Positions 19,671 through 27,131 of a stretch of 64,000 bases of DNA are shown here, one piece after another. The position numbers and the translations under genes were made by a program. Below the pieces are notes generated by a model that did no database searches, was not told where the DNA came from, and saw only the letters and a program-made list of their open reading frames with translations. The stretch is taken from assembly GCF_013408535.1 (NCBI RefSeq), contig NZ_JACBZA010000001.1, positions 2,564,850 through 2,628,849 of the forward strand. Direction: 5' to 3'. Numbering within the stretch: the stretch's first letter is position 1; every line of letters starts with the position of its first letter. This DNA comes from Actinopolymorpha cephalotaxi. Its GTDB lineage: Bacteria; Actinomycetota; Actinomycetes; Propionibacteriales; Actinopolymorphaceae.

Positions 19671-20648
19671 CTACCGACGAGTCGTTGGGTCGAAGGCGTC
19701 GCGGATCGCGTCGCCGAGAAGGTTCAGGGCCAGCACCAGAACGAGAATCGCCAGTGCCGGTTGCCAGAAGTAGATGGGGTACGTCTCGTAGTAGGAGAGC
19801 GCGGAGTTGATCGTGCGCCCCCACGAGGGTGTCGGCTCGGTCAGGCCGATCCCGAGGTAGGAAAGCCCTGCCTCCGAAGCGATGTAGCTCGGAACCGCCA
19901 GCGACAGGAAGACGATGATCTGCCCGGTGAGGTTGGGCAGCAGCTCGCGGAACAGGATCTGGCGGGTCGGCGCACCGATCGCCCGGGCCGCCTGGATGAA
20001 CTCCCGCTCGCGCAGCGACAGCACCTGTGCCCGCACCAGCCGGCCGAGGCCGGTCCAGCCGAAGACCGCGAAGATGGCCACCAGTGACCACAGGCGTACC
20101 CGCGAGACGGTGACCTCGTCGGCGGAGAACCACGACTGCACGACCGGGACGAAGGCGAACACGAAGAGGATCAGCGGCAGCGACAGCATCAGGTCGATCA
20201 GCCAGGAGATCGCCCGGTCGACCCACCCGCCGAGGAAACCCGCCAGCAGCCCCATCGCCGTACCGAGGATCGTGGAGATGGCCGCCGCGCTGGTCGCCAC
20301 GATCAGGGACGGGCGGCTGCCCTGCACCCACCGGGCGAACAGATCCCTGCCCAGGCGGGGTTCCAGCCCGAACGGATGCGCCGCGCTCGGGTTGACGGTC
20401 GGGAAGCCGTACTCGTCGACCAGGTCCTGGTGGAGGGTGCTCGGGTCGGTGTGCGTGAGGGCGGTGATGGCGTCGGCGAAGATCGCGAGCAGGACGAAGA
20501 AGAGAACGATGACCGCACAGACGATCGCGATCTTGTCCTTACGAAGCCGCTCCAGCGCGATCTGCGTCGGAGACTTGCTCTTGACCGGGTTCTCCGGAGG
20601 GGCGACCGGTGTGCTGCTTCCGGTCTCGAGCAGGGTCGGGTCCGCCAT
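19671..20648 (-). CDS. Opp/Dpp-type ABC importer, permease 2 (OppC-like)
   Basis: The second permease, 325 aa, with a charged N-terminus, a membrane segment at about 40-60 (IAIVCAVIVLFFVLLAIFADA), a loop with HPFGLEPRLGRDLFARWVQGSR typical of OppC, and five further segments. The EAA-type loop reads LREREFIQAARAIGAPT. It is the first gene of the operon, ahead of the solute-binding protein, so the order is C-A-B-D-F rather than the usual A-B-C-D-F. A LacI-type operator lies 132 bp upstream. Confidence 0.92.
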   Translation of the reverse strand: MADPTLLETGSSTPVAPPENPVKSKSPTQIALERLRKDKIAIVCAVIVLFFVLLAIFADAITALTHTDPSTLHQDLVDEYGFPTVNPSAAHPFGLEPRLGRDLFARWVQGSRPSLIVATSAAAISTILGTAMGLLAGFLGGWVDRAISWLIDLMLSLPLILFVFAFVPVVQSWFSADEVTVSRVRLWSLVAIFAVFGWTGLGRLVRAQVLSLREREFIQAARAIGAPTRQILFRELLPNLTGQIIVFLSLAVPSYIASEAGLSYLGIGLTEPTPSWGRTINSALSYYETYPIYFWQPALAILVLVLALNLLGDAIRDAFDPTTRR

Positions 20649-20779
20649 GAGTAGCCGTATGCCTTCCTGGCTTACGAATCACGACACACAGCAGTCGGCG
20701 ACGCGCTGTGCACAAAGATTGTGGTGCCTGACCATAAGCGAAAGAAGGGCATATACACAGCGCCGCTTGGATCACGATT

Positions 20780-20793
20780 TGTAAACGCTTGCC
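20780..20793. promoter_or_regulatory. LacI/GalR-type operator upstream of ABC importer
   Basis: TGTAAACGCTTGCC matches every fixed position of the LacI-family consensus NGNAANCGNTTNCN, with the central CG dyad at 20786-20787. It adjoins a -35-like TTGTCA (minus strand, 20795-20800), so a bound repressor would block the promoter. No LacI-family gene lies in the window, so the regulator is encoded elsewhere. LacI proteins nearly always respond to sugars. Confidence 0.65.
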
Positions 20794-20845
20794 GTGACAA
20801 CTGGTGAGCGAATTGCAGCAGCTACGGCACTCTCGGTAATAGAAA

Positions 20846-20875
20846 CGGCGGCCGACCCAATTGGGTCGGCCGCCG
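20846..20875 (-). terminator. Terminator of aspS
   Basis: A perfect 30-bp palindrome, CGGCGGCCGACCCAA and its complement, centred between 20860 and 20861 and 75 bp after the aspS stop. On the minus strand it is followed by TTTCTATT, a fair U-tract. It is the strongest intrinsic-terminator candidate in this part of the window. Confidence 0.75.
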
Positions 20876-20950
20876 AAACACAAACGTCATCGACGGGTAC
20901 TTGACGGCGATTCCCGTCGGCGTCCGTCGAGATCGAACGAGGTCGGTCCC

Positions 20951-22783
20951 CTACGCAGGGTTGTTCCTGTCGACGGTATCGGTCACCTTCTCCTCGTCCG
21001 CGCGATGCCGTCCGGTACCGGACGGCTTGCCCGGTACGACGTCGATTCCGGCCTCCCGGCGCTGCGCCGGCGAGATCGGCGTCGGCGCGCCGGTGAGCGG
21101 ATCGGCGCCGGACGCGCTCTTGGGGAACGCGATGACGTCACGGATGGACTCCGCACCGGTCAGCAGCGCCACCAGCCGGTCCAGGCCGAGCGCGATGCCG
21201 CCGTGCGGGGGCGGGCCGTACTTGAACGCCTCCAGCAGGAAGCCGAACTGACTGGCCGCCTCCTCCTGGGACAGCCCGATCAGGTCGAAGACGCGCTGCT
21301 GGACGTCGGCCCGGTGGATACGGATGGACCCGCCGCCGATCTCGTTGCCGTTCAGCACGATGTCGTACGCCTGGGACAGCGCCTGCCCCGGGTCCTCCTC
21401 GAACCGGTCGGCCCATTCCGCCGTGGGCGCGGTGAACGGGTGGTGGATCGCGGTCCACCCCTTCTCCCCGCCGAACGTCTCCACCGGCTCGAACATCGGC
21501 GCGTCGACCACCCAGCAGAACTCCCACCGGGAATGGTCGATCAGGCCACAGCGCTCGCCCACCTCCAGCCGCACCGCCGCCAGCAGCGCCAGCGCCTCCG
21601 TGCGGGGTCCGGCCGCGAAGAAGACGCAGTCCCCCGGCTTCGCGCCGGCATGCTGGGCCAGACCGGCCCGCTCGTCCTCGGAGAGGTTCTTGGCCACCGG
21701 GCCACCGAGCTCGCCGCCCTCACCCACCAGGACGTACGCCAGACCCTTCGCGCCGCGCGAGCGGGCCCACTCCTGCCAGGCGTCCAGCTCCTTGCGCGCC
21801 TGCCCCGCTCCCCCGGGCATCACCACGGCGCCGACGTGGAAGTCCTCGCCCTTGGCCTGGAACACCCGGAACGGCGTCTGCGCGAAGTACTCGGTGAAGT
21901 CGACCAGCTCGTTGCCGAAACGCAGGTCGGGCCGGTCGATGCCGAACCTGCGCATCGCCTCGGCGTAGGTCATCCGCGGGATCGGCAGCGAGATGTCGTA
22001 CCCCAGAACGTTCTTCCACACCAGGGTGAGCACCTGCTCGGTCAGCGCGATGATGTCGTCGGTGTCGCAGAACGACATCTCCACGTCGAGCTGGGTGAAC
22101 TCCGGCTGCCGGTCGGCCCGGAAGTCCTCGTCCCGGAAGCACCGCGCGATCTGGTAGTAGCGCTCGATGCCCGCGACCATCAGCAGCTGCTTGAACAGCT
22201 GCGGCGACTGCGGGAGGGCGTACCAGCTGCCCGGCTGCAACCGGACCGGCACCACGAAGTCGCGGGCGCCCTCGGGGGTGGACCGGGTGAGGTAGGGCGT
22301 CTCCACGTCGACGAAGCCGTGCTCGTCCATCACGTCGCGGATCAGCCGGGTGACCCGCGACCTGGTGCGCAGCTTGGCCGCCATCTCCGGCCGGCGAAGG
22401 TCGAGGTAGCGGTGCCGCAGCCGGACCTCCTCGTTGACCGGCGTCTGGTGGTGTTCCTCGATCGGGAACGGCAGTGCCTCCGCGGTGCTGAGCACCTGCA
22501 CCTCGTCGGCCACCACCTCCACCTCACCGGTGGGCAGGTTGGGGTTGGCGTTGCCCTCCGGGCGGCGGCGGACCTGCCCGACCACCCGCAGGCAGTGCTC
22601 CTGGCGCAGGCCGTGCGCGACCTCCTCGTCGCGGATCACCACCTGGACGGTCCCGGAGGCGTCCCGCAGGTCGAGGAACGCCACGCCGCCGTGGTCGCGG
22701 CGCCGGGCGATCCACCCGGCCAGGGTCACGGTCGCGTCCAGATGGTCGGCGTGGAGCGTGCCGGCCTCGTGCGTACGGATCAC
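20951..22783 (-). CDS. aspS: Aspartyl-tRNA synthetase (bacterial type)
   Basis: Charges tRNA-Asp, and possibly tRNA-Asn if the cell uses the GatCAB route. The 610-aa length and the GAD insertion between class II motifs 2 and 3 mark the bacterial type. An OB-fold anticodon domain is at the N-terminus ([23 protein letters not shown]). Motif 2 is [22 protein letters not shown] and motif 3 [14 protein letters not shown]. It starts with GTG 94 bp after hisS. A perfect-palindrome terminator follows it. Discrimination between Asp and Asn tRNAs cannot be decided by eye. Confidence 0.97.
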   Translation of the reverse strand: MIRTHEAGTLHADHLDATVTLAGWIARRRDHGGVAFLDLRDASGTVQVVIRDEEVAHGLRQEHCLRVVGQVRRRPEGNANPNLPTGEVEVVADEVQVLSTAEALPFPIEEHHQTPVNEEVRLRHRYLDLRRPEMAAKLRTRSRVTRLIRDVMDEHGFVDVETPYLTRSTPEGARDFVVPVRLQPGSWYALPQSPQLFKQLLMVAGIERYYQIARCFRDEDFRADRQPEFTQLDVEMSFCDTDDIIALTEQVLTLVWKNVLGYDISLPIPRMTYAEAMRRFGIDRPDLRFGNELVDFTEYFAQTPFRVFQAKGEDFHVGAVVMPGGAGQARKELDAWQEWARSRGAKGLAYVLVGEGGELGGPVAKNLSEDERAGLAQHAGAKPGDCVFFAAGPRTEALALLAAVRLEVGERCGLIDHSRWEFCWVVDAPMFEPVETFGGEKGWTAIHHPFTAPTAEWADRFEEDPGQALSQAYDIVLNGNEIGGGSIRIHRADVQQRVFDLIGLSQEEAASQFGFLLEAFKYGPPPHGGIALGLDRLVALLTGAESIRDVIAFPKSASGADPLTGAPTPISPAQRREAGIDVVPGKPSGTGRHRADEEKVTDTVDRNNPA

Positions 22784-22811
22784 CCGTGCGTCTCCTTCGT
22801 CGTCGGTGCTG

Positions 22812-22850
22812 CTCGGTGCTGCCCAGGTGCTACTCGGTGCTGCCCAGGTG
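22812..22850. repeat. Short direct repeat between hisS and aspS
   Basis: The 18-mer CTCGGTGCTGCCCAGGTG occurs at 22812-22829 and again at 22833-22850, separated by CTA, giving a 21-bp period; a partial copy precedes it. It lies in the 94-bp gap between the hisS stop and the aspS start. No function is evident; slippage-type duplication is likely. Confidence 0.7.
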
Positions 22851-22877
22851 CGTTCTGACCGGTGTGTGCCGTTCTGG

Positions 22878-24155
22878 CTAGTCCTGTTCGGCGTGCGCCG
22901 GCGCCATCGCGCCGGCCACCACGTCGACCAGTTCGGCGAGCGGGACAGGCCGCTGGCCGCCGCCGCGCAGGTCCTTCAGCTGGGCGCTGTCCTGCTCCAG
23001 GTCGCGGTCACCGAGGACGAGCGCGAACGCCGCGCCGGAACGGTCGGCCGCCTTCATCGCGCCCTTGAGGCCCTGCCCGCCGTAGCTCGTGTCGGACCGT
23101 ACGCCCGCCGCGCGGAGGTCGCGCAGGAGGGTGACCGTCCGCCGCCGGGCCGCGGCGCCGAGGGGTACGACGTACACGTCGCACCGGCTGGTCTCCCCCA
23201 CCGTCAGGCCCTCCGCCTCCACGGCCAGAACGGTGCGGTCCAGGCCGAGCCCGAAGCCGACACCCCCGAGGTCGGGGCCGCCGATGGTGGCCAGCAGCCC
23301 GTCGTAACGCCCGCCGCCCCCGATCGCCGACTGCGCGCCGAGCCCGGGGTGGACCAGCTCGAACGTCGTACGGACGTAGTAGTCCAGCCCGCGCACCAGG
23401 CGAGGGGTGTCCTCCCACTCCACGCCGAGGTCGGCGAGGTAGGAGCGGACCTGGGCGTGGTGCTCCTTGCACGCGCCGCACAGGTGGTCGGTGATCAACG
23501 GCGCGTCCGTCAGCTGGGCCTGGACCTCCGGGCGCTTGTCGTCCAGCACCCGCATCGGGTTGATCGCCGCCCGCCGGCGGGTGTCGTCGTCCAGGTCGAT
23601 CCCGCGCAGGAAGTCCTGGAGAAGCTCGCGGTAGGCGGGGCGGCACTCCCGGCAGCCCAGGCTGTTGAGCAGCAGCCGGGTGCCGGTCAGTCCGAGCGAC
23701 CGCTGGGCCTGCCACGCCATCCAGACGATCTCGGCGTCCAGGGCCGGGTCGTCCCCGCCGATCGTCTCCACCCCCACCTGGGTGTGCTGGCGGTAGCGGC
23801 CCGACTGCGGCTGTTCGTACCGGAAGTTCTGCCCGGCGTACCACACCTTCACCGGAAGCTGCCCGCGGTGCAGGCCGCGCTCGGCGATCGCGCGCAGCAC
23901 ACCGGCGGTCCCCTCCGGGCGGAGGGTCAGCGAACGGCCGCCCCGGTCGGCGAAGGTGTACATCTCCTTCGTCACCACGTCGGTCGACTCACCCACGCCG
24001 CGGACGAACAGCCCGGTGTCCTCGAACAGCGGTGTCTCGACGTACTCGTATCCGGCCAGCCGCGGCGGTCGGCTCAGCGCCTCCCGCACCGCGAGCCAGG
24101 TCGCGGACCTCGGGGGTACGACGTCGAAGGTGCCCTTGGGCGCCTGGAAACTCAT
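22878..24155 (-). CDS. hisS: Histidyl-tRNA synthetase
   Basis: Charges tRNA-His. The 425-aa class II enzyme shows motif 2 with [19 protein letters not shown], the histidine-specific motifs [14 protein letters not shown] and GGGGRYDGL, motif 3 in [14 protein letters not shown], and a C-terminal anticodon-binding domain (DVYVVPLG, then VLGDRDLE). The start [15 protein letters not shown] is the usual N-terminus. It follows the MBL hydrolase gene by 9 bp, an arrangement conserved across actinobacteria. Confidence 0.97.
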   Translation of the reverse strand: MSFQAPKGTFDVVPPRSATWLAVREALSRPPRLAGYEYVETPLFEDTGLFVRGVGESTDVVTKEMYTFADRGGRSLTLRPEGTAGVLRAIAERGLHRGQLPVKVWYAGQNFRYEQPQSGRYRQHTQVGVETIGGDDPALDAEIVWMAWQAQRSLGLTGTRLLLNSLGCRECRPAYRELLQDFLRGIDLDDDTRRRAAINPMRVLDDKRPEVQAQLTDAPLITDHLCGACKEHHAQVRSYLADLGVEWEDTPRLVRGLDYYVRTTFELVHPGLGAQSAIGGGGRYDGLLATIGGPDLGGVGFGLGLDRTVLAVEAEGLTVGETSRCDVYVVPLGAAARRRTVTLLRDLRAAGVRSDTSYGGQGLKGAMKAADRSGAAFALVLGDRDLEQDSAQLKDLRGGGQRPVPLAELVDVVAGAMAPAHAEQD

Positions 24156-24164
24156 CTGCGATCT

Positions 24165-24902
24165 TCACCCGCTCCGTGCCGGGCCGGGCACGAGCCCTCT
24201 CAGGAAGGGATTGGTCTGGCGTTCCCGGCCGATGGTCGTCTGGTCACCGTGGCCGGGCAGGACCACGATCCGGTCGTCGAGCGGCAGCACCTTGTCGGCA
24301 AGGCTGCGCAGCATCGTCGGATGGTCACCACCCGGCAGGTCGGTCCGTCCGATCGCCCCGGCGAAGAGCAGGTCGCCCGCGAACATCAGCTCGGGCGCCG
24401 CACCCGCCTGGCCGGTCCACGTCGGGGCGCCTGCCCCGCGCACGTCCCCCTCGACGGGGGTACGGAACGCGACCGACCCGCTCGTATGGCCCGGGGTGTG
24501 GTCGACGGTGAAGCTCAGCCCGGCGACGTCGACCCGCGTGCCGTCGGTGAGCTCGCGTACGTCGTCGGGCTCGGCGAACGACTGCCCGCCCCCGAGCAGC
24601 GCGCCGGCCCACTCCGGTGGCAGGCCGCGCATCGGGTCGGCGAGCAGCGGCCGGTCGGCCGGGTGCACCCAGCAGGTCGCGTCGTAGCTTCCGCACACTG
24701 GCAGCACCGACCACATGTGGTCGAGGTGCCCGTGGGTGAGCAGCACCGCGACCGGCCGGAGCCGGTGCTCGCGGACGACCTCGGCCACCGCGCCGGCCGC
24801 GTCCTGGCCCGGATCGACCACGACGCACTCCTGTCCCGCGCCGGTCGCCACGACGTAGCAGTTCGCGGCGAACACTCCGGTCGGGAAGCCGGCGACGAGC
24901 AT
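24165..24902 (-). CDS. Metallo-beta-lactamase-fold hydrolase (glyoxalase II-like)
   Basis: A 245-aa cytoplasmic MBL-fold hydrolase. The metal-binding motif THGHLDHMWS (HxHxDH) is at about residues 76-85. Further ligands are expected in DHTPGHTSGSV, AGDLLFAGAIGRTDLPGG and the C-terminal LPGHGDQTTIGRE. The pattern is closest to hydroxyacylglutathione-hydrolase-like thioesterases; actinobacteria lack glutathione, so the substrate may be a mycothiol or other thioester, which is inference. The gene stands directly upstream of hisS, as in Mycobacterium and Streptomyces. Confidence 0.85.
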   Translation of the reverse strand: MLVAGFPTGVFAANCYVVATGAGQECVVVDPGQDAAGAVAEVVREHRLRPVAVLLTHGHLDHMWSVLPVCGSYDATCWVHPADRPLLADPMRGLPPEWAGALLGGGQSFAEPDDVRELTDGTRVDVAGLSFTVDHTPGHTSGSVAFRTPVEGDVRGAGAPTWTGQAGAAPELMFAGDLLFAGAIGRTDLPGGDHPTMLRSLADKVLPLDDRIVVLPGHGDQTTIGRERQTNPFLRGLVPGPARSG

Positions 24903-25084
24903 GGAATCCTCTGCGGTCGGGTGGCGAGGTGGGGGACCTTCGAAGACTACCGGCGGGGTGTCCGGCGCGGCGAACCTGGCCGGTCCTGGCGATTAACGGG
25001 ACACACACCGCTACCGGACCCAGGGCGTCTCCTAGACTGGCACACCGGTCATCGGACAGCTAAGCGGAGAGAACGGGGCCTTCG

Positions 25085-25555
25085 GTGGTCACCAAGGAGC
25101 AGCGCCGACGCCGCCTCGCCAGGCAGCACTGGGAGCGTCAGCAGGTTCGCCGCACCACCCGGCGGCGCCGGGCACGACGAAACGGCATCATCGTGGCGGT
25201 CGTCGTCGGCGTGCTCGCCGTGGCCGCGGCGGTCTACCTGATCTTCTTCCTCGTGCGCGGCGACAGTTCCTCCGCGGCCGCCCGGCCGGGCACCTCGGCG
25301 CGGATCGGCGTACTCGCGGCACCACCGGCCGCGCCGGCGCCGGGCTACATTCTTGGGAACGGGGCCGATCGTCCGCGCCACGGCGAGCATCGCGCCGGGC
25401 CGGGCCGGCTGGTCCCGGTCGTGGCGAAAAACCCGGTGCCGAGGGATTCCTCACTGGCTACGGTGATTCGTCCCCGTTCGATCACGGGGGTTGCGGGGAC
25501 CGGGCAGGCGGCGTCCTCGGGCATCGGCAAAGATGTCAAGGTCACGACGACGTGA
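25085..25555 (+). CDS. Membrane-anchored protein, probable remnant of a cyclophilin-type PPIase
   Basis: A 156-aa protein starting with GTG: basic N-terminus (KEQRRRRLARQHWERQQVRRTTRRRRARR), one membrane segment at about residues 34-57 and a Pro/Ala/Gly-rich remainder with no recognisable fold. The basic start plus membrane anchor is like that of actinobacterial cyclophilin-type peptidyl-prolyl isomerases, which normally occupy this exact place between the MBL gene and DUF349/rel. No isomerase domain follows in any frame that I can see. It may be a decayed or truncated PPIase, or an unrelated small membrane protein. A TAGACT -10-like element lies at 25033-25038. Confidence 0.5.
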   Translation: MVTKEQRRRRLARQHWERQQVRRTTRRRRARRNGIIVAVVVGVLAVAAAVYLIFFLVRGDSSSAAARPGTSARIGVLAAPPAAPAPGYILGNGADRPRHGEHRAGPGRLVPVVAKNPVPRDSSLATVIRPRSITGVAGTGQAASSGIGKDVKVTTT

Positions 25556-25574
25556 TCTGCGACGGGAGCGTGCA

Positions 25575-26813
25575 GTGAGCGGAACGGCAGAGGAGCCCTG
25601 GGGCAGGGTCGCGGACGACGGCACCGTCTACCTCCGCACCGACGAGGGCGAGCGCGCCATCGGATCCTGGCAGGTCGGCGATCCCGAGGGAGCGCTGGCC
25701 TTCTTCCGCCGCAAGTACGACGCCCTCGCGCTGGAGGTCGACCTGCTCGCCTCCCGGGTGGACAGCGGCATTCTCGCCCCCGACGACGCCCACAACGCAC
25801 TGCGCCGCGAGCGCCGCAACCTCGCGGGCGCCCAGGCGATCGGCGACCTCGGCGCCCTGTCGGCCAAGCTCGACCGGCTGGAGGAAGTGATCGCCGGGCG
25901 GCGCGCCGAACGCCGCACCGAACGCAAGCGGCAGCTCGAGGAGGCCCGGACGGCCAAGGCGGCGATCGCCGACGAGGCCGAGACCCTGGCGGCCGGCTCG
26001 GACTGGCGGCACGGCGTCGGACGCTTCCGCGAGCTGCTCGAGCAGTGGAAGGCGCTGCCCCGGCTGGACAAGCAGACCGACGACGAGCTGTGGCGGCGGT
26101 TCTCCAGTGCCCGCACCTCCTACACGCGCCGGCGCAAGCAGCACTTCTCCGAGCTGAACGTACGCCGCGACGACGCCCGCCAGACCAAGGAGGCGCTCGC
26201 CGCCGAGGCCGAGGCGCTCGCCGACTCCACCGACTGGGGCCGCGGCAGCACGCAGTTCCGTACCCTCATGCAGCGCTGGAAGGCCGCCGGGCCCGCCGCG
26301 CGCGACGTGGAAGACCAGCTGTGGAAGCGGTTCCGGGCAGCGCAGGACCGGTTCTTCAACGCCCGCAACGCGACCTTCGCCGAGCAGGACGCGGAGTACC
26401 GCACCAACCTCGAGCAGAAGGAAGCGCTGCTGGTCGAGGCGGAGGCTCTGCTGCCGGTGCGCGACCACCGCGCCGCCCGGGAGGCCTACCGCTCGCTGCT
26501 GGCACGCTGGGACCAGATCGGGCGCGTCCCCCGCGACTCCGTCCGTCCGGTCGAGGGCCGGCTGCGCAAGGTCGAGGAAGCGATCAAGTCCGCGGAGAGC
26601 AACGAGTGGCGCCGGACCAACCCCGAGACGCGCGCCCGTGCCAACGACACGCTCACCCAGCTGCGCAACTCCATCGCCGACCTCGAACGCGACCTGGAAG
26701 CCCAGCAGGCGAAGGGCGACGTCACCGGCGAACGCCGCGCGCAGGAGGCACTGGACGCCCGGCGGGCCTGGCTGGCCGAGGTGGAGAAGACCCTCGACGA
26801 GTTCTCCGGCTGA
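25575..26813 (+). CDS. DUF349 domain protein
   Basis: A 412-aa highly charged, largely alpha-helical protein built of repeated DUF349 units. Three related segments can be seen: DWRHGVGRFRELLEQWKALPRLDKQTDDELWRRF, DWGRGSTQFRTLMQRWKAAGP followed by EDQLWKRFRAAQD, and REAYRSLLARWDQIGRVPRDSVRPVE. Long basic/acidic coiled-coil stretches join them. DUF349 proteins are widespread but without agreed function. The GTG at 25575 is chosen because it begins the conserved WGRVADDGTVYLRT motif. It follows the remnant gene by 19 bp and converges on rel. Confidence 0.88.
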   Translation: MSGTAEEPWGRVADDGTVYLRTDEGERAIGSWQVGDPEGALAFFRRKYDALALEVDLLASRVDSGILAPDDAHNALRRERRNLAGAQAIGDLGALSAKLDRLEEVIAGRRAERRTERKRQLEEARTAKAAIADEAETLAAGSDWRHGVGRFRELLEQWKALPRLDKQTDDELWRRFSSARTSYTRRRKQHFSELNVRRDDARQTKEALAAEAEALADSTDWGRGSTQFRTLMQRWKAAGPAARDVEDQLWKRFRAAQDRFFNARNATFAEQDAEYRTNLEQKEALLVEAEALLPVRDHRAAREAYRSLLARWDQIGRVPRDSVRPVEGRLRKVEEAIKSAESNEWRRTNPETRARANDTLTQLRNSIADLERDLEAQQAKGDVTGERRAQEALDARRAWLAEVEKTLDEFSG

Positions 26814-27131
26814 GCGAGCCTTGCATCACGGTCGGCTGCGTTGTCCTCGGCACGCATACTCCGGCGGAGTGTGAAACCTCGAGGTGGCTCTGACCCCCGC
26901 GGGTCCTTCACGCTTCACCGCGCTAGGAGGGGCCGGACCGCGAGTGTGAAACCTCGCGGGGGTCCTGACCACCCGGGCATTTCACGCTTCACCGGCTGGT
27001 GAGCCGCATCCCACCGGCTCGTGGGCCGCATCGAACGGCTCGGACCCGGGCCACCACGCGGAGGTCCTCCTCGGCACCCCGGCGATTCTTCCGCGGAGGA
27101 ATCGGCGAACCCGCCGAGCCTGGGCGTCGGG
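26814..27131. other. Convergent intergenic region with duplicated palindromic block
   Basis: This 318-bp gap separates the ends of the DUF349 gene and rel. It contains the duplicated element described separately (26867-26994). The remainder is GC-rich with no coding sequence that I can support and no clear promoter. Confidence 0.6.
26867..26994. repeat. Two tandem copies of an imperfect palindromic element
   Basis: GAGTGTGAAACCTCG occurs at 26867-26881 and 26942-26956, and TTCACGCTTCACCG at 26907-26920 and 26981-26994, so a roughly 54-bp element is repeated with a 74-75 bp period. Within each copy GTGTGAA can pair with TTCACGC (one G-U pair), forming a long-looped hairpin. Lying between convergent genes, it could act as a two-sided terminator or protein-binding site. 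Confidence 0.7.

Larger units (their letters stand above)
20649..20950. other. Intergenic region: importer control region and aspS terminator
   Basis: This 302-bp gap holds the aspS terminator hairpin (20846-20875) on one side and the importer control region on the other. It is clearly less GC-rich than its surroundings around 20690-20840. A LacI-type operator is at 20780-20793 with a -35-like TTGTCA next to it, and a possible -10 (TATAT, minus strand) lies near 20753. I see no coding sequence. Confidence 0.6.

Noticed and set aside
17772-20087. A 771-codon plus-strand open frame across the solute-binding protein
   Set aside because: Antisense to a clear family-5 binding protein; no recognisable motif.
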